A DNA stretch of 64,000 nucleotides from Pseudomonas chlororaphis subsp. aurantiaca (lineage in GTDB: Bacteria; Pseudomonadota; Gammaproteobacteria; Pseudomonadales; Pseudomonadaceae), in NCBI RefSeq assembly GCF_013466605.1, contig NZ_CP059162.1, positions 2,790,001-2,854,000 on the forward strand, in the 5' to 3' direction. The notes under the pieces are model-generated. The model was not told where the DNA came from, did no database searches, and was given only the letters and a program-made list of their open reading frames with translations. Of this stretch, positions 8,438 through 16,717 are shown piece after piece. Every line of letters starts with the position of its first letter. The stretch's first letter is position 1. The position numbers were made by a program, and so were the translations under genes.

Positions 8438-10519
8438 TCACTGTTCAGACCGCCGCGCGGGCCGGTTCGTTTCCTTGGCGGGGGCCTGGCGGGCTACCGC
8501 GGGTCGCGTCAGGTCGTCGCGGGCCGATGGCTGCAGGCGCCAGGCTTTTGCCAGCTTGTGCGCCACCTTGCCCGGCAGCACCGTGGATCCGCTGTGCCGC
8601 GCCGCCTTGGCGTGTTCGGCAAGCCCTTCGACCAGTGCGGCCCATTCCGGCCGTGGGTCGTTGACATAGTCCCAGCCCAGCCCCAGCCACGGGCAGCGTC
8701 CACCGATCCAGGCCTGTACGGCGGGTGTCGCACGCCGGATATAGTCAGGGGCCTTGGCCGCCTTGGGGCGGAGCGCGCGCGCCTTGACGGCCGGTATTTG
8801 TAGCTGTGGGGTGCCGTCTGGCTCCCGGGTCACCCGCATGGCCCCGAGCAAGGCGATGTCGAAAGGCACCGGCTGATCCTGGGCGGCATAAAAATACGCC
8901 AGGCGCCGGATGCTGTCGTAGTCGGCAACGGCGCGGTACAGGTAGGCGCAGATCACCCCCAGCATGGGGTCGGCATGCTTTTTGTGGCACACACCGGCGG
9001 CGAACTGGTCGATGTCTTCGGCCTGTAGCCGGCCAGCGGCGAAATCGTCGATCGCGCCGAGCATCGCCAGGTATCTGTCGGGGGCCTTGGGCATTCCATA
9101 GGCCTGGAAAATATCGCCGAGGGGGCTGGGCATCACCACGGCGTACTGACCCGCGTAAGGCACCACCGGCGTGGCGGTGCCATCGGCCAGCTCCACCAGG
9201 ACCGGCATCCCCTGGGGATCGCTGGGGGCGTGGAACGTCTCGAACAGCGAGGAGCTGTCCAGTCGCTCGATCGGGTTGCGGGACAAGAGCTTCGCGCCCT
9301 CGCCGTAGACGATCAGGTTGGCCTCGCCGGGGTCGCCGATCTGTTTCATCCTGCGCCGAACCTCGGTGGCCGCGGACTGGCGCATCTCAGCGGCGGCATC
9401 CGCTTCCAGGCGCTGGACCAGCGCCTTGACCTTCTGTTTCTTCTCGGGAAAACGCGGGCTCTGCTGGCGGAGCACCACCAGATCCTGCAGTAACTCCTTG
9501 CTGGAATCGGGAATGCTGATCATCTGGTCGGCGGGAACTGTCAGGTCGTGCTGCTTGAGCCCGAAATCGGCGCCGAGCATGCGCTCGCGAAAGGCCGCGT
9601 CGCTGTGGATCCGCTCAAGGTTATGCTCGGCGGAATCCACCGGGCCTGCCGCCGGGGACGGGCCCATGGTGGCGGCGTTGCCCGCGGCTGGCCAGGGCTG
9701 CAGTCCGGTGGGGCCCGGCAACGGCTTGGCGGTGTTGTAGAGCACCGCCGGTTCCGGATCGACCAGGCACTGCGGGTTGAGTTTGAGGCGATACTCCTTC
9801 GCCCGCTCGGTGGTGCGCGAGCGCACGCACATGCCGAGGGTCGCGGTGGTGACCAGGCCATTGCTGATGGCGGTCGGCTCGATGCCCCACAGCGCATCGG
9901 CGATCACCCCGGAGAACACGCACTTGCCCGGAGCACCGGACATCGGCTCGGACACCATGTAACCCAACTGCCCGTCCTGGCAGGCGGCCAGGCGATCGAA
10001 CCTGGGGTTTTCCACTTGCGTGCCTTGCACGACGATCCCGCGCACCGGATCCAGTCGCGTCAGGTCGAGGTTCTTCGGCGCTTCGCGGCAGGCATCGGTG
10101 ATCAGGGTGATGCGCTGCACGCCGTGCAGCAGCAACTCGGTGTAGAACGAGTCGGCCAGGACGCGGTATTTCTGGCGCAGCGAGTCGCTGAACAGCCAGG
10201 AGATCGAGCCGATATTCGCGTCGGTCAGGCCATGGCCGCAAAACGCCAGGATCAATTGCTCGACCACTTCGGCGCCGGTGGGGAACAGCTCGTCCACCGC
10301 TTGTTGCACCCGTTCGCGGGTGACCGGATTGCCCTGGCCGTCTATGGGGCCGTCGTCGACGATCCTGACGTTGTCGGCGCCGAAGCCCGAGCGCAACGCC
10401 CAGTCGCCGATCGAACGGGCGGCGAGCACGGCGCCGTCCAGGTAGGCGAAACGCAGTGTTTGGTTGGGTAGCGGCGTCAGCGTGCTCACGCCGATCGTCA
10501 GGCAGGTCCGTCTAGTCAT
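8438..10519 (-). CDS. Caspase-like cysteine protease (peptidase C14 fold)
   Basis: A 693-residue protein whose first ~270 residues form a caspase/metacaspase domain. The dyad is clear: LILAFCGHGLTD gives His96 and ITLITDACREAP gives Cys144, each after a hydrophobic strand. The middle has a coiled region (KKQKVKALVQRLEADAAAEM). The C-terminal ~250 residues include DPMLGVICAYLYRAVADYDS, a helical module of unknown role. There is no signal peptide or membrane segment. Its ATG overlaps the end of the DUF2182 gene by eight bases, so it is coupled to the membrane protein and, upstream, the tyrosinase. The cleavage target is unknown. Confidence 0.8.
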   Translation of the reverse strand: MTRRTCLTIGVSTLTPLPNQTLRFAYLDGAVLAARSIGDWALRSGFGADNVRIVDDGPIDGQGNPVTRERVQQAVDELFPTGAEVVEQLILAFCGHGLTDANIGSISWLFSDSLRQKYRVLADSFYTELLLHGVQRITLITDACREAPKNLDLTRLDPVRGIVVQGTQVENPRFDRLAACQDGQLGYMVSEPMSGAPGKCVFSGVIADALWGIEPTAISNGLVTTATLGMCVRSRTTERAKEYRLKLNPQCLVDPEPAVLYNTAKPLPGPTGLQPWPAAGNAATMGPSPAAGPVDSAEHNLERIHSDAAFRERMLGADFGLKQHDLTVPADQMISIPDSSKELLQDLVVLRQQSPRFPEKKQKVKALVQRLEADAAAEMRQSAATEVRRRMKQIGDPGEANLIVYGEGAKLLSRNPIERLDSSSLFETFHAPSDPQGMPVLVELADGTATPVVPYAGQYAVVMPSPLGDIFQAYGMPKAPDRYLAMLGAIDDFAAGRLQAEDIDQFAAGVCHKKHADPMLGVICAYLYRAVADYDSIRRLAYFYAAQDQPVPFDIALLGAMRVTREPDGTPQLQIPAVKARALRPKAAKAPDYIRRATPAVQAWIGGRCPWLGLGWDYVNDPRPEWAALVEGLAEHAKAARHSGSTVLPGKVAHKLAKAWRLQPSARDDLTRPAVARQAPAKETNRPARRSEQ

Positions 10520-11285
10520 GGGCGTGCGCCACCTTGCGCGTAATAAGGAGCCAGAGATCGAGTCGAGGGAGAATGATGGGCCAGTGCCAGCGCGGCCGAT
10601 CGCCCGGTGCCAGGCGCTCGACCAGCATGATGGCCCCGGCCACCAGCATCAGCGCAATGTGCCAGGCCCCGCCCAGCAGCGGCACCAGCATCCAGGCCCA
10701 GCACGAAGCGATGCACAAGGCCCCATGGATTGCGCCGAACACCAGGCAATCGCGGTCGGCGGCCCAGCCGAAGAGACCGATCCGGCGCATGCGGTGGCCA
10801 CGGTTGAGCGCCGCGCGTTGCCACGGGCTGGCACTCCACAGCAGGGCAGCCAGCAGGGCCGTGGCCAGCGCTGCGTCGGCGACGCTCAGTTGCAGCAGCA
10901 AGGCGAGCCCCATCAACAGCGGCCCGGCGGCCAGCCATAAGGCGGTGTAGCCGAGCAGGAAGACGAGCGCGGCGCGAATGCGCCGACGCGGCAGGCTGGA
11001 GCGCCAGACATGCATGAGCGGCATCGCCAGCAGCGGCGGCATCATCGCCAGCAGCATAAGGGCCCAGTCCGCCAGCATCTGCTGCGCCGGGTTCAGGGCC
11101 AGCTCCGCTTTCAGCGCGGTGGGCCAACTGGTGACGATGGACAGCCCACCCACAGCGCTGCAGAAGGCGGGAAGGCTGCTGTGCCCGGCGGTGTAGAGGC
11201 ACAGGGCCAGGCCCAGCCCGGCCGTCGCGAACAGCAACGGCCAGGGTGCCCGGGTGAAGCTGAGCAAGACCGCTCCGGGTTGCAT
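10512..11285 (-). CDS. DUF2182 predicted metal-binding membrane protein
   Basis: About 257 residues with roughly seven hydrophobic segments. The family pattern is visible: WALMLLAMMPPLLAMPLMH, then ASPWQRAALNRGHR, and near the end ALMLVAGAIMLVERLAPGD. DUF2182 proteins are annotated as putative metal-binding membrane proteins of unproven function. ATG 11285 is used here; GTG 11312 would overlap the tyrosinase by 17 bases, and neither has a strong ribosome site. Placement between a copper enzyme and a protease suggests a role in copper supply or membrane anchoring of the system, which is inference. Confidence 0.75.
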   Translation of the reverse strand: MQPGAVLLSFTRAPWPLLFATAGLGLALCLYTAGHSSLPAFCSAVGGLSIVTSWPTALKAELALNPAQQMLADWALMLLAMMPPLLAMPLMHVWRSSLPRRRIRAALVFLLGYTALWLAAGPLLMGLALLLQLSVADAALATALLAALLWSASPWQRAALNRGHRMRRIGLFGWAADRDCLVFGAIHGALCIASCWAWMLVPLLGGAWHIALMLVAGAIMLVERLAPGDRPRWHWPIILPRLDLWLLITRKVAHAHD

Positions 11286-11295
11286 GGGGCGTGAC

Positions 11296-12780
11296 TCAGC
11301 TGACGATACCACTGCGCTTGAGCACGCTGATCCGCTCCACGGTCACCGGTTTATCCGCCGAGACCTGCTCGCCGGGGACCAGGGTCACCCGCAGATAGTC
11401 CGGGTTGAAGTCGCCGGCATCGGCCAGCCGCTGGGCCAGGTCGGTGATGTCGATGGTATAGCCAAGGCCGTGGCCGCCGTGGCCACCGTCCGGGCGCGAG
11501 GCGACGTTCAGCCCGAACAGCGTCAGGCTGCCGGCATGGCACTCGGGGTGCTGCTGCGGATCGCTGTCTTTCGGCAGGTTGATGTAGACCGCAAGCTGCG
11601 GCGAGGGCGCGAAGCCGCGCACCGATTCCAGCGCCAGGTACAGCCGGGTCACCGGCTGGCCCAGGTCCGTCGCGCCCATCGCGGCGATGCCGGTACTGGT
11701 GGCCTGGCGGTCGAGGTCGACCTGGGTGCGTACTGGCGAGCCGCCGACCGTGACCACCGATCGGTTGGCGCCGATCGGTTCGATGTTCTGTTGTTCCGGC
11801 GCACCCATCTTGACCCGTGTCACAGCCTCTACTCCTGGTTTCACGCCCGTGCCGATGCTCAAGTCGGCATAACGCGGATGCAATTTGCCATCCTTCAACG
11901 TGTCGCGGCCGGTGAATTTCATGCCAGGGTCACCGCCACCGACCGCCGGCATGATGAAACGGCGGTCGGCCGGACCGTCGAGCCAGCGCGGATCGCGGAC
12001 CATGGTCTTGCCCGGGGTGTTCATCCAGGCTTCCCAGAGCCGGTCGACGTTGCAATGGTGCAACCAGAAGATCGGGTCCAGGGCGGCGAGGTACGGATCG
12101 GCCATGAAGCCTTCGCCACCGCCGATCAGGCGATGCACGGTGTTGTGCGGGTTGTTCTCCAGGTCGCCGGTCCAGCGGGCGAACTGGGCGAAATTGCCGG
12201 TGACCCCGCCACCGAAGCCGATGCTGCCGTCATTGCCGACCTGGAAATCGTTCTCCTGCATCGCCGCCAGGCTGAAGGCATCGAGGGAGTTCGGCCGCAG
12301 CGTGGTAAAGCCCTGCCGGCGAGGGTATTTCTTCAGCGGGTTGGGGCTGCCATCCGGCAGGGTGTCCGCCAGGAACGCCTCCGGGGCCCGCCGTGCATCC
12401 GGGTTTTTGCTATTGAGGTAGTTCCAGTACGGAAGCGCCCAGTCGTCGCCCGTCAGTTCCTTGACCTTGGCCGCGACGATCGCCTCGAAGGCCGCCAGGT
12501 AACCGCGGTGCCAGGACAGGAAGTACCAGCTGCCGTGCTGGCATTGGCTGCCGTAGGTAAAGTTGGTCAGGTCCTTGGGAACCGGATCGGAATCGCCCAG
12601 GACATTGACCTCGACCCACAACTGCCGATCGAAGCCGTGGATGGCGCCGAGGAACTTCCAGCTGTTGCGGTTGGTGATCGGTAGTTTGTCCAGTTCGCGC
12701 ATGGCCAGCGCGTAATTGAGCAGGACCTTGTTGTCCCATCCGGAGCCGAGTGTTGCCACATCCTGTCGAATCGTGTTCAT
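11296..12780 (-). CDS. Tyrosinase (type 3 copper monooxygenase) with C-terminal domain
   Basis: Oxidises phenols to o-quinones, the entry to melanin. CuA ligands are seen at His48, His82 (QHGSWYF) and His91 (SWHRGYL). CuB ligands are at His212 and His216 (PHNTVHRL) and at His241/242 in FWLHHCNVDRLW. The catalytic core ends near residue 310. A further ~180 residues follow, with an R/K-containing linker and a strand-rich domain holding CHAG and DGGHGGHGLG. Such C-terminal domains often cap the active site until proteolysis. There is no signal peptide, so it is cytoplasmic. AAGGAAGG lies upstream of the ATG. First gene of an operon with DUF2182, caspase-like and 111-residue proteins. Confidence 0.9.
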   Translation of the reverse strand: MNTIRQDVATLGSGWDNKVLLNYALAMRELDKLPITNRNSWKFLGAIHGFDRQLWVEVNVLGDSDPVPKDLTNFTYGSQCQHGSWYFLSWHRGYLAAFEAIVAAKVKELTGDDWALPYWNYLNSKNPDARRAPEAFLADTLPDGSPNPLKKYPRRQGFTTLRPNSLDAFSLAAMQENDFQVGNDGSIGFGGGVTGNFAQFARWTGDLENNPHNTVHRLIGGGEGFMADPYLAALDPIFWLHHCNVDRLWEAWMNTPGKTMVRDPRWLDGPADRRFIMPAVGGGDPGMKFTGRDTLKDGKLHPRYADLSIGTGVKPGVEAVTRVKMGAPEQQNIEPIGANRSVVTVGGSPVRTQVDLDRQATSTGIAAMGATDLGQPVTRLYLALESVRGFAPSPQLAVYINLPKDSDPQQHPECHAGSLTLFGLNVASRPDGGHGGHGLGYTIDITDLAQRLADAGDFNPDYLRVTLVPGEQVSADKPVTVERISVLKRSGIVS

Positions 12781-12817
12781 GAATGCACCTTCCTTGCAGC
12801 ATCAGGCCAGGTGGCGC

Positions 12818-12831
12818 GTGTGGCGCCACAC
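12818..12831. promoter_or_regulatory. 14-bp palindrome upstream of the tyrosinase operon
   Basis: GTGTGGCGCCACAC is a perfect palindrome centred 44 bases before the tyrosinase start, in the leader of the operon. A TATACT on the minus strand (12924-12929) could be the -10 box of the promoter. No regulator gene is adjacent. An operator role is inferred. Confidence 0.3.
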
Positions 12832-13045
12832 CCCTCGCAATCCTTTGCCGCTGGCGACTTCATGTTCACGGCGGAACTGCGCTCATGAGGCCCGCTGTGC
12901 TGGTGCGCGCCCCTGCGAAAATGAGTATAGAAGCCCGGGAAAAACACCATGGCCGATTCCGATTATCCCGATGAACGACACGGGTTCCGGCTCCTTAAGC
13001 AGACGGGCGGGAGATTGGCCTGGGTGTAATGGAAGGAACCTTTGT

Positions 13046-13363
13046 TCACAACGCCTGCAGCAGGCGCTGCAACTGCTGGTGTTCCCAGATGCTCAGCAGC
13101 TTGACCGGGTCGGTGCCGTAGCGCTGCCAGGCGTCGAGCGTCTCGGCCCGGCCATCCGGCGAATGGCATTGCTCGCAATGGCTCAGGGTCTGGCCATGGT
13201 TGACCAGGGTCAGGGTCCAGCCTTCGATGTCGAGCCGCACCTGCCAGCTATCGTCCGCCAGCAAAACGCGGTGGCTCGAGGGACCCAGGGTGCGGGTGCC
13301 GAGCGCCAGCTCCCTGAGTACCTGGCAGATTTCCCGGGCGGTGAGGGTGGGGGTGCTTTGCAT
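13046..13363 (-). CDS. Small conserved Pseudomonas protein (DUF7693-like)
   Basis: A 105-residue soluble protein of a family common in Pseudomonas but without known function. Visible features are TAREICQVLRELALGTRT at the N-terminus, a WTLTLVNHG strand, a CxxC-like pair in HCEQCHSPDGR and the ending DPVKLLSIWEHQQLQRLL. The Cys pair could bind a metal. ATG 13363 is preferred to ATG 13381 because the domain begins at TLTAREI. It is a single gene, followed by a strong hairpin on its upstream side. Confidence 0.65.
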   Translation of the reverse strand: MQSTPTLTAREICQVLRELALGTRTLGPSSHRVLLADDSWQVRLDIEGWTLTLVNHGQTLSHCEQCHSPDGRAETLDAWQRYGTDPVKLLSIWEHQQLQRLLQAL

Positions 13364-13449
13364 AGGGACGATCTCGGGCATGGACGGCGGCTATTTTGCC
13401 ATTGTTGCCGGCCAGCATCAGGCGGGATGACGGGTTCCCTGAGCCGAAA

Positions 13450-13481
13450 AAAATGCCCGTATCGCGCGATACGGGCATTTT
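13450..13481. terminator. Bidirectional Rho-independent terminator
   Basis: A perfect 32-base inverted repeat with arms AAAATGCCCGTATCGC and GCGATACGGGCATTTT has a GC-rich stem flanked by A and T runs. It would terminate the minus-strand small membrane protein gene at 13543-13677 and also transcription from the left. Confidence 0.8.
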
Positions 13482-13542
13482 CTATGGGTCTCCACCTGGT
13501 CCAGGCGAGGCCATCAGCGGTATTCGGAGAAGGGGGCAAGGC

Positions 13543-13677
13543 TTACTTGGCGGACTTTCGCACGCTGGACGAGCGCCAGGCCTTTTCTTCCCCTGGATGC
13601 TGCACGGTCAGGTAGGCCCTCACGCCCAGTCCCGCCAGACAAAAGACCATGCCTGCGATGAATTGAAATGTAGTCAT
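13543..13677 (-). CDS. Small membrane protein, 44 residues
   Basis: A short gene not reported by usual length cut-offs. It begins MTTFQFIAGMVFCLAGLGVR, a single hydrophobic helix of about 17 residues, and continues with a charged tail rich in Lys, Arg and Glu that ends KSAK. The ribosome site is excellent (GGAGG, nine bases before ATG on the minus strand), and a strong terminator lies 62 bases after the stop. Single-span small proteins of this shape are common in pseudomonads; function unknown. Confidence 0.65.
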   Translation of the reverse strand: MTTFQFIAGMVFCLAGLGVRAYLTVQHPGEEKAWRSSSVRKSAK

Positions 13678-13818
13678 GACATGCCTCCAAAACAATCAAC
13701 AGGGGACCATCTCATTTTAAGCGGTGCCGGGGCCAGCCGGAGTTGTTACAGGTTGTCTAAGGACGAAGTCATTCAGCTGATGCAGGAGGGCGTAACGGCA
13801 ACGGTGCCGGTTCGGGGC

Positions 13819-14757
13819 TCAGCTGGTCGGCACCCGGGCTGGTACTGCAGCGGCGACCTTCGCCGGCCGGGCGTGCAGCAGGGTATCCAGGGCCTGGCGA
13901 TAGCGCTCGCCGGCCAGGCGCATGCTGTTGTTGTGGGTGGCCCCGGGAACCAGCAGCAGTTGCTTGGGCTGTTGCGCGGCGTCGAACAATTGCTGGCTGA
14001 AGCGCGCGGGCACGTAACGGTCGTCCAGGCCGTGGACGATCAGCAGCGGCATGCCGATATGGGCGATCTTGTCGAGGGAGTCGAACTTCTGCGACAGCAG
14101 CCAGCGCACCGGCAGCGAGGTGTTGCCCAGCTCGGCGGCGATATCGGCCAGGGAGGTGAACGAGGATTCGACGATCAACCCACGGGCCGGAATCGGCGTG
14201 CCGTCGCTGGCCGCCCGTTGTCCCAGTTGCGCGGCCAGTTCCACCGCCACCGCGCCGCCCAGGGAATGGCCGTAGATCAGGCGTTTGCCGGCGTCGGGTT
14301 GCAGTTTCTGCAACTGCTCCCAGGCAATCCGCGCGTCCTCGTAGACACTGGTTTCCGACGGCGGCTCGCCAAGGCTCTGGCCGAAGCCGCGATAGTCGAT
14401 GGCCAGCACCGAGAACCCCAGGGCGTGCAATTGCTCGATGCGGAACAGCTGCCCGGTGAGGTTCCAGCGCACACCATGCAGATAGAGGATGGCCGGCGCA
14501 TCGGCCCGTTGGGCCGGCCACCACCAGGCATGAATGTTCTGCTCGGGCTTGAGGCTGTCGCCCTTGAACTCCAGCTCGCGCACCCCGGCCGGCAGGCCGC
14601 GATACCAGCTGGCGTTGCCCGGTTCGACGCGAAACACCAGTTCGCGCTCCTTGTGCTCCAGCACCTGGCAACTCACCGGCAGTCCTGTCAACAGGGCGGC
14701 CATGCCGAGCAGCGACCACCAGCGAGGTCGCCAGTGCGAGAGGAATGAGGAGGACAT
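13819..14757 (-). CDS. Alpha/beta hydrolase, membrane-anchored or exported
   Basis: Serine hydrolase of the alpha/beta fold, broadly like the Bem46/YfhR group. An N-terminal hydrophobic segment (WWSLLGMAALLTGLPVSC) may be a signal or an anchor. The fold's landmarks follow: LYLHGVRWNLTG (oxyanion region), IDYRGFGQSLG, nucleophile elbow GHSLGGA, DDRYVP with the acid, and the late GATHNN with the histidine. The start is set at MSSSFLSHW; an upstream ATG at 14805 only adds 16 unlikely residues. Substrate unknown. A single gene divergent from the van locus. Confidence 0.8.
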   Translation of the reverse strand: MSSSFLSHWRPRWWSLLGMAALLTGLPVSCQVLEHKERELVFRVEPGNASWYRGLPAGVRELEFKGDSLKPEQNIHAWWWPAQRADAPAILYLHGVRWNLTGQLFRIEQLHALGFSVLAIDYRGFGQSLGEPPSETSVYEDARIAWEQLQKLQPDAGKRLIYGHSLGGAVAVELAAQLGQRAASDGTPIPARGLIVESSFTSLADIAAELGNTSLPVRWLLSQKFDSLDKIAHIGMPLLIVHGLDDRYVPARFSQQLFDAAQQPKQLLLVPGATHNNSMRLAGERYRQALDTLLHARPAKVAAAVPARVPTS

Positions 14758-14968
14758 GGGCTGTGGCACCGCGCACGGATAAAAACCGCGTTTTAGCAGA
14801 TGCACTCACCAGCCCAATAATCATTTCGCCAATCTGTGTCCGGGGAAGCTTTACAAAATGTGGCGACTGAGCCGGGGCCGGGCTCTGAAAGATAAGGTCA
14901 CAACCCTTGGGGTGGACTGTCGGTCCATTGAAGAAAAGCTGTGTGTTTGCCTTGAGGGTTTTGATTTA

Positions 14969-14979
14969 TTGGATCCATT
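14969..14979. promoter_or_regulatory. Candidate VanR operator 1 upstream of vanK
   Basis: TTGGATCCATT contains the core TGGATCCA also found at 15185 and before vanA. GntR-family VanR of Caulobacter is known to bind ATTGGATCCAAT, which supports the reading. It lies 407 bases before vanK. Confidence 0.45.
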
Positions 14980-15183
14980 GAGGCCGGGCTCTGTAGTCAC
15001 TCACAGCCAGAGGATCCTCGGTGACCCGTGCCTTCCAAGTCCGGTCGATAATCGCCCGAAAATATCAGGCGATGATTGTTTAATTAAGTTATTGATTTTT
15101 ATCTTTTAAATATAAACGGATCAGCGTTCCTCCAGAGATTTCAGCCATTTTTTCAGGGATCCCCTCGATCTCGCCTCTTGTTA

Positions 15184-15193
15184 ATGGATCCAC
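15184..15193. promoter_or_regulatory. Candidate VanR operator 2 upstream of vanK
   Basis: ATGGATCCAC preceded by TTA gives the half site TTAATGGATCCA, identical to the left arm of the vanA operator. It lies about 190 bases before vanK, closer to the likely promoter than site 1. Confidence 0.5.
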
Positions 15194-15272
15194 TGGGTGG
15201 TTGATTAGCCACCTGGCGATGGCGGGTCCCTCCCGACCGTCCCCCGATAAAAACTACAAGAAGGGTCTCGTC

Positions 15273-15389
15273 ATGAATGGCTTATCAAGGGCGCGGAATT
15301 GCCTGGGTTCCGTCCGCCGTCTGTCTGTGTGCACGCTGCTGTTTTCCCTTTCGCTGTCGCCGGTATGCGCTGGGGAGGTGCGGTCATGA
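15273..15389 (+). CDS. Possible 38-residue leader peptide coupled to vanK
   Basis: An open frame starting MNGLSRARNCLGSVRRL and continuing into a hydrophobic signal-peptide-like stretch (LLFSLSLSPVCAGE) ends with TGA overlapping the vanK ATG (ATGA). A GAAGGG motif sits nine bases upstream of its ATG. It could be a translated leader, a remnant of an exported protein whose body was lost, or chance. Evidence is positional only. Confidence 0.3.
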   Translation: MNGLSRARNCLGSVRRLSVCTLLFSLSLSPVCAGEVRS

Positions 15390-16717
15390 CGCTCGACCTG
15401 AAGAACCGCGTGGACAGCGGCCCGATGAGCGCCTTCCAATGCCTGGCCATCGGCATCTGCATTGTCTTGAACATGATCGACGGTTTCGACGTGCTGGTGA
15501 TGGCCTTCACCGCGGCCTCGGTGTCGGCCGAGTGGGGGCTGAACGGCGCGCAGGTTGGCCTGTTGCTCAGCGCCGGATTGTTCGGCATGGCGGCGGGCTC
15601 GCTGTTTATCGCGCCCTGGGCCGACCGGTTCGGCCGGCGCCCGCTGATCCTGTTCTGCCTGGCGCTGTCCGGGCTCGGCATGCTGCTCTCGGCCCTGAGC
15701 CAGACTCCCTTGCAACTGGCGCTGCTGCGCGGCCTGACCGGGCTGGGCATCGGCGGCATCCTGGCCAGCAGCAACGTGATCGCCAGCGAGTATTCCAGCA
15801 AGCGCTGGCGCGGCCTCGCGGTCAGCCTGCAATCTACCGGTTATGCCCTGGGCGCCACTCTGGGCGGGCTGTTGGCGGTGTGGTTGCTGGGCCATTGGGG
15901 CTGGCGCTCGGTGTTCCTGTTTGGCGGGGCGGTGACCTGGCTGGTGATTCCCCTGGTGCTGCTGTGGCTGCCCGAATCCCTGGACTTCCTGCTTGCCCGC
16001 CGCCCCGGCAATGCCCTGGCGCGGGTCAATCGCCTGGCCCGGCGCCTGGAGCAGCCCGAGCTTGAACAGTTGCCGCCAGAGGTGCCCAGGCAACCCGGGG
16101 CGCCCGGCGGTTTTGGCCAATTGCTGGCGCCGGCCATGCGCCGCACCACCTTGCTGATCTGGCTGCTGTTTTTCCTGGTGATGTTCGGCTTCTACTTCGT
16201 CATGAGCTGGACCCCGAAACTGCTGGTGGCCGCCGGGCTGTCGGCGCAGCAGGGGATCACCGGCGGGGTGCTGCTCAGCGTCGGCGGGATCTTCGGCGCG
16301 GCGCTGATCGGCGGCCTGGCCTCGCGCTGGCCGCTGGGCCGGGTGCTGGCGCTGTTCATGCTGATCACCGCCGGCCTGCTGGTGCTGTTCGTCGGCACGG
16401 CCTCGTCGATTGCCGCGGCGCTCGGCCTGGGGTTGTTGATCGGGCTGTTCTCCAACGGCTGCGTGGCCGGCCTCTATGCGCTGTCGCCGGTGGTCTATGA
16501 CGCCTCGGTGCGCGCCACGGGTGTTGGCTGGGGCATCGGTATCGGCCGCATCGGCGCGATTCTTTCGCCGACCGTGGCCGGCTTCCTGCTGGATGGCGGC
16601 TGGCAGCCGCTGCACTTGTACGGGGTGTTTGCCAGCGTGTTCGTGATCGCCGCCGGCTGCCTGTTGCTGCTCAAGCCGGCCCGGGCCCGGGCGCAGCCGG
16701 CGATGGCCGGCGTCTAG
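15386..16717 (+). CDS. vanK: Aromatic acid:H+ symporter, MFS AAHS family (VanK-like)
   Basis: Inner-membrane transporter with twelve predicted helices. The AAHS signature MIDGFDVLVMAFTA is in helix 1, ADRFGRRPLILF in the helix 2-3 loop, and SVRATGVGWGIGIGRIGA in the second half. The start at 15386 follows GGGGAGG. 443 residues is typical of PcaK/VanK. P. putida carries vanK next to the porin and vanAB, and TGGATCCA operators precede this copy, so vanillate is the likely substrate; related hydroxybenzoates are possible. Its stop shares CTAG with the stop of the convergent LysR gene. Confidence 0.82.
   Translation: MTLDLKNRVDSGPMSAFQCLAIGICIVLNMIDGFDVLVMAFTAASVSAEWGLNGAQVGLLLSAGLFGMAAGSLFIAPWADRFGRRPLILFCLALSGLGMLLSALSQTPLQLALLRGLTGLGIGGILASSNVIASEYSSKRWRGLAVSLQSTGYALGATLGGLLAVWLLGHWGWRSVFLFGGAVTWLVIPLVLLWLPESLDFLLARRPGNALARVNRLARRLEQPELEQLPPEVPRQPGAPGGFGQLLAPAMRRTTLLIWLLFFLVMFGFYFVMSWTPKLLVAAGLSAQQGITGGVLLSVGGIFGAALIGGLASRWPLGRVLALFMLITAGLLVLFVGTASSIAAALGLGLLIGLFSNGCVAGLYALSPVVYDASVRATGVGWGIGIGRIGAILSPTVAGFLLDGGWQPLHLYGVFASVFVIAAGCLLLLKPARARAQPAMAGV

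Larger units (their letters stand above)
14758..15385. other. Gene-free control region before vanK
   Basis: About 630 bases with no convincing long gene. It holds two TGGATCCA sites listed separately and one possible leader peptide. The stretch 15060-15120 is very AT-rich and probably contains promoter elements for vanK. A GAGGATCCTC palindrome (15010-15019) resembles the sites only in its GGATCC core. Confidence 0.5.

Noticed and set aside
15254..16615. A 453-codon minus-strand frame opposite vanK
   Set aside because: Extremely Gln/Ala/His-rich and without hydrophobic structure; shadow of the transporter gene.
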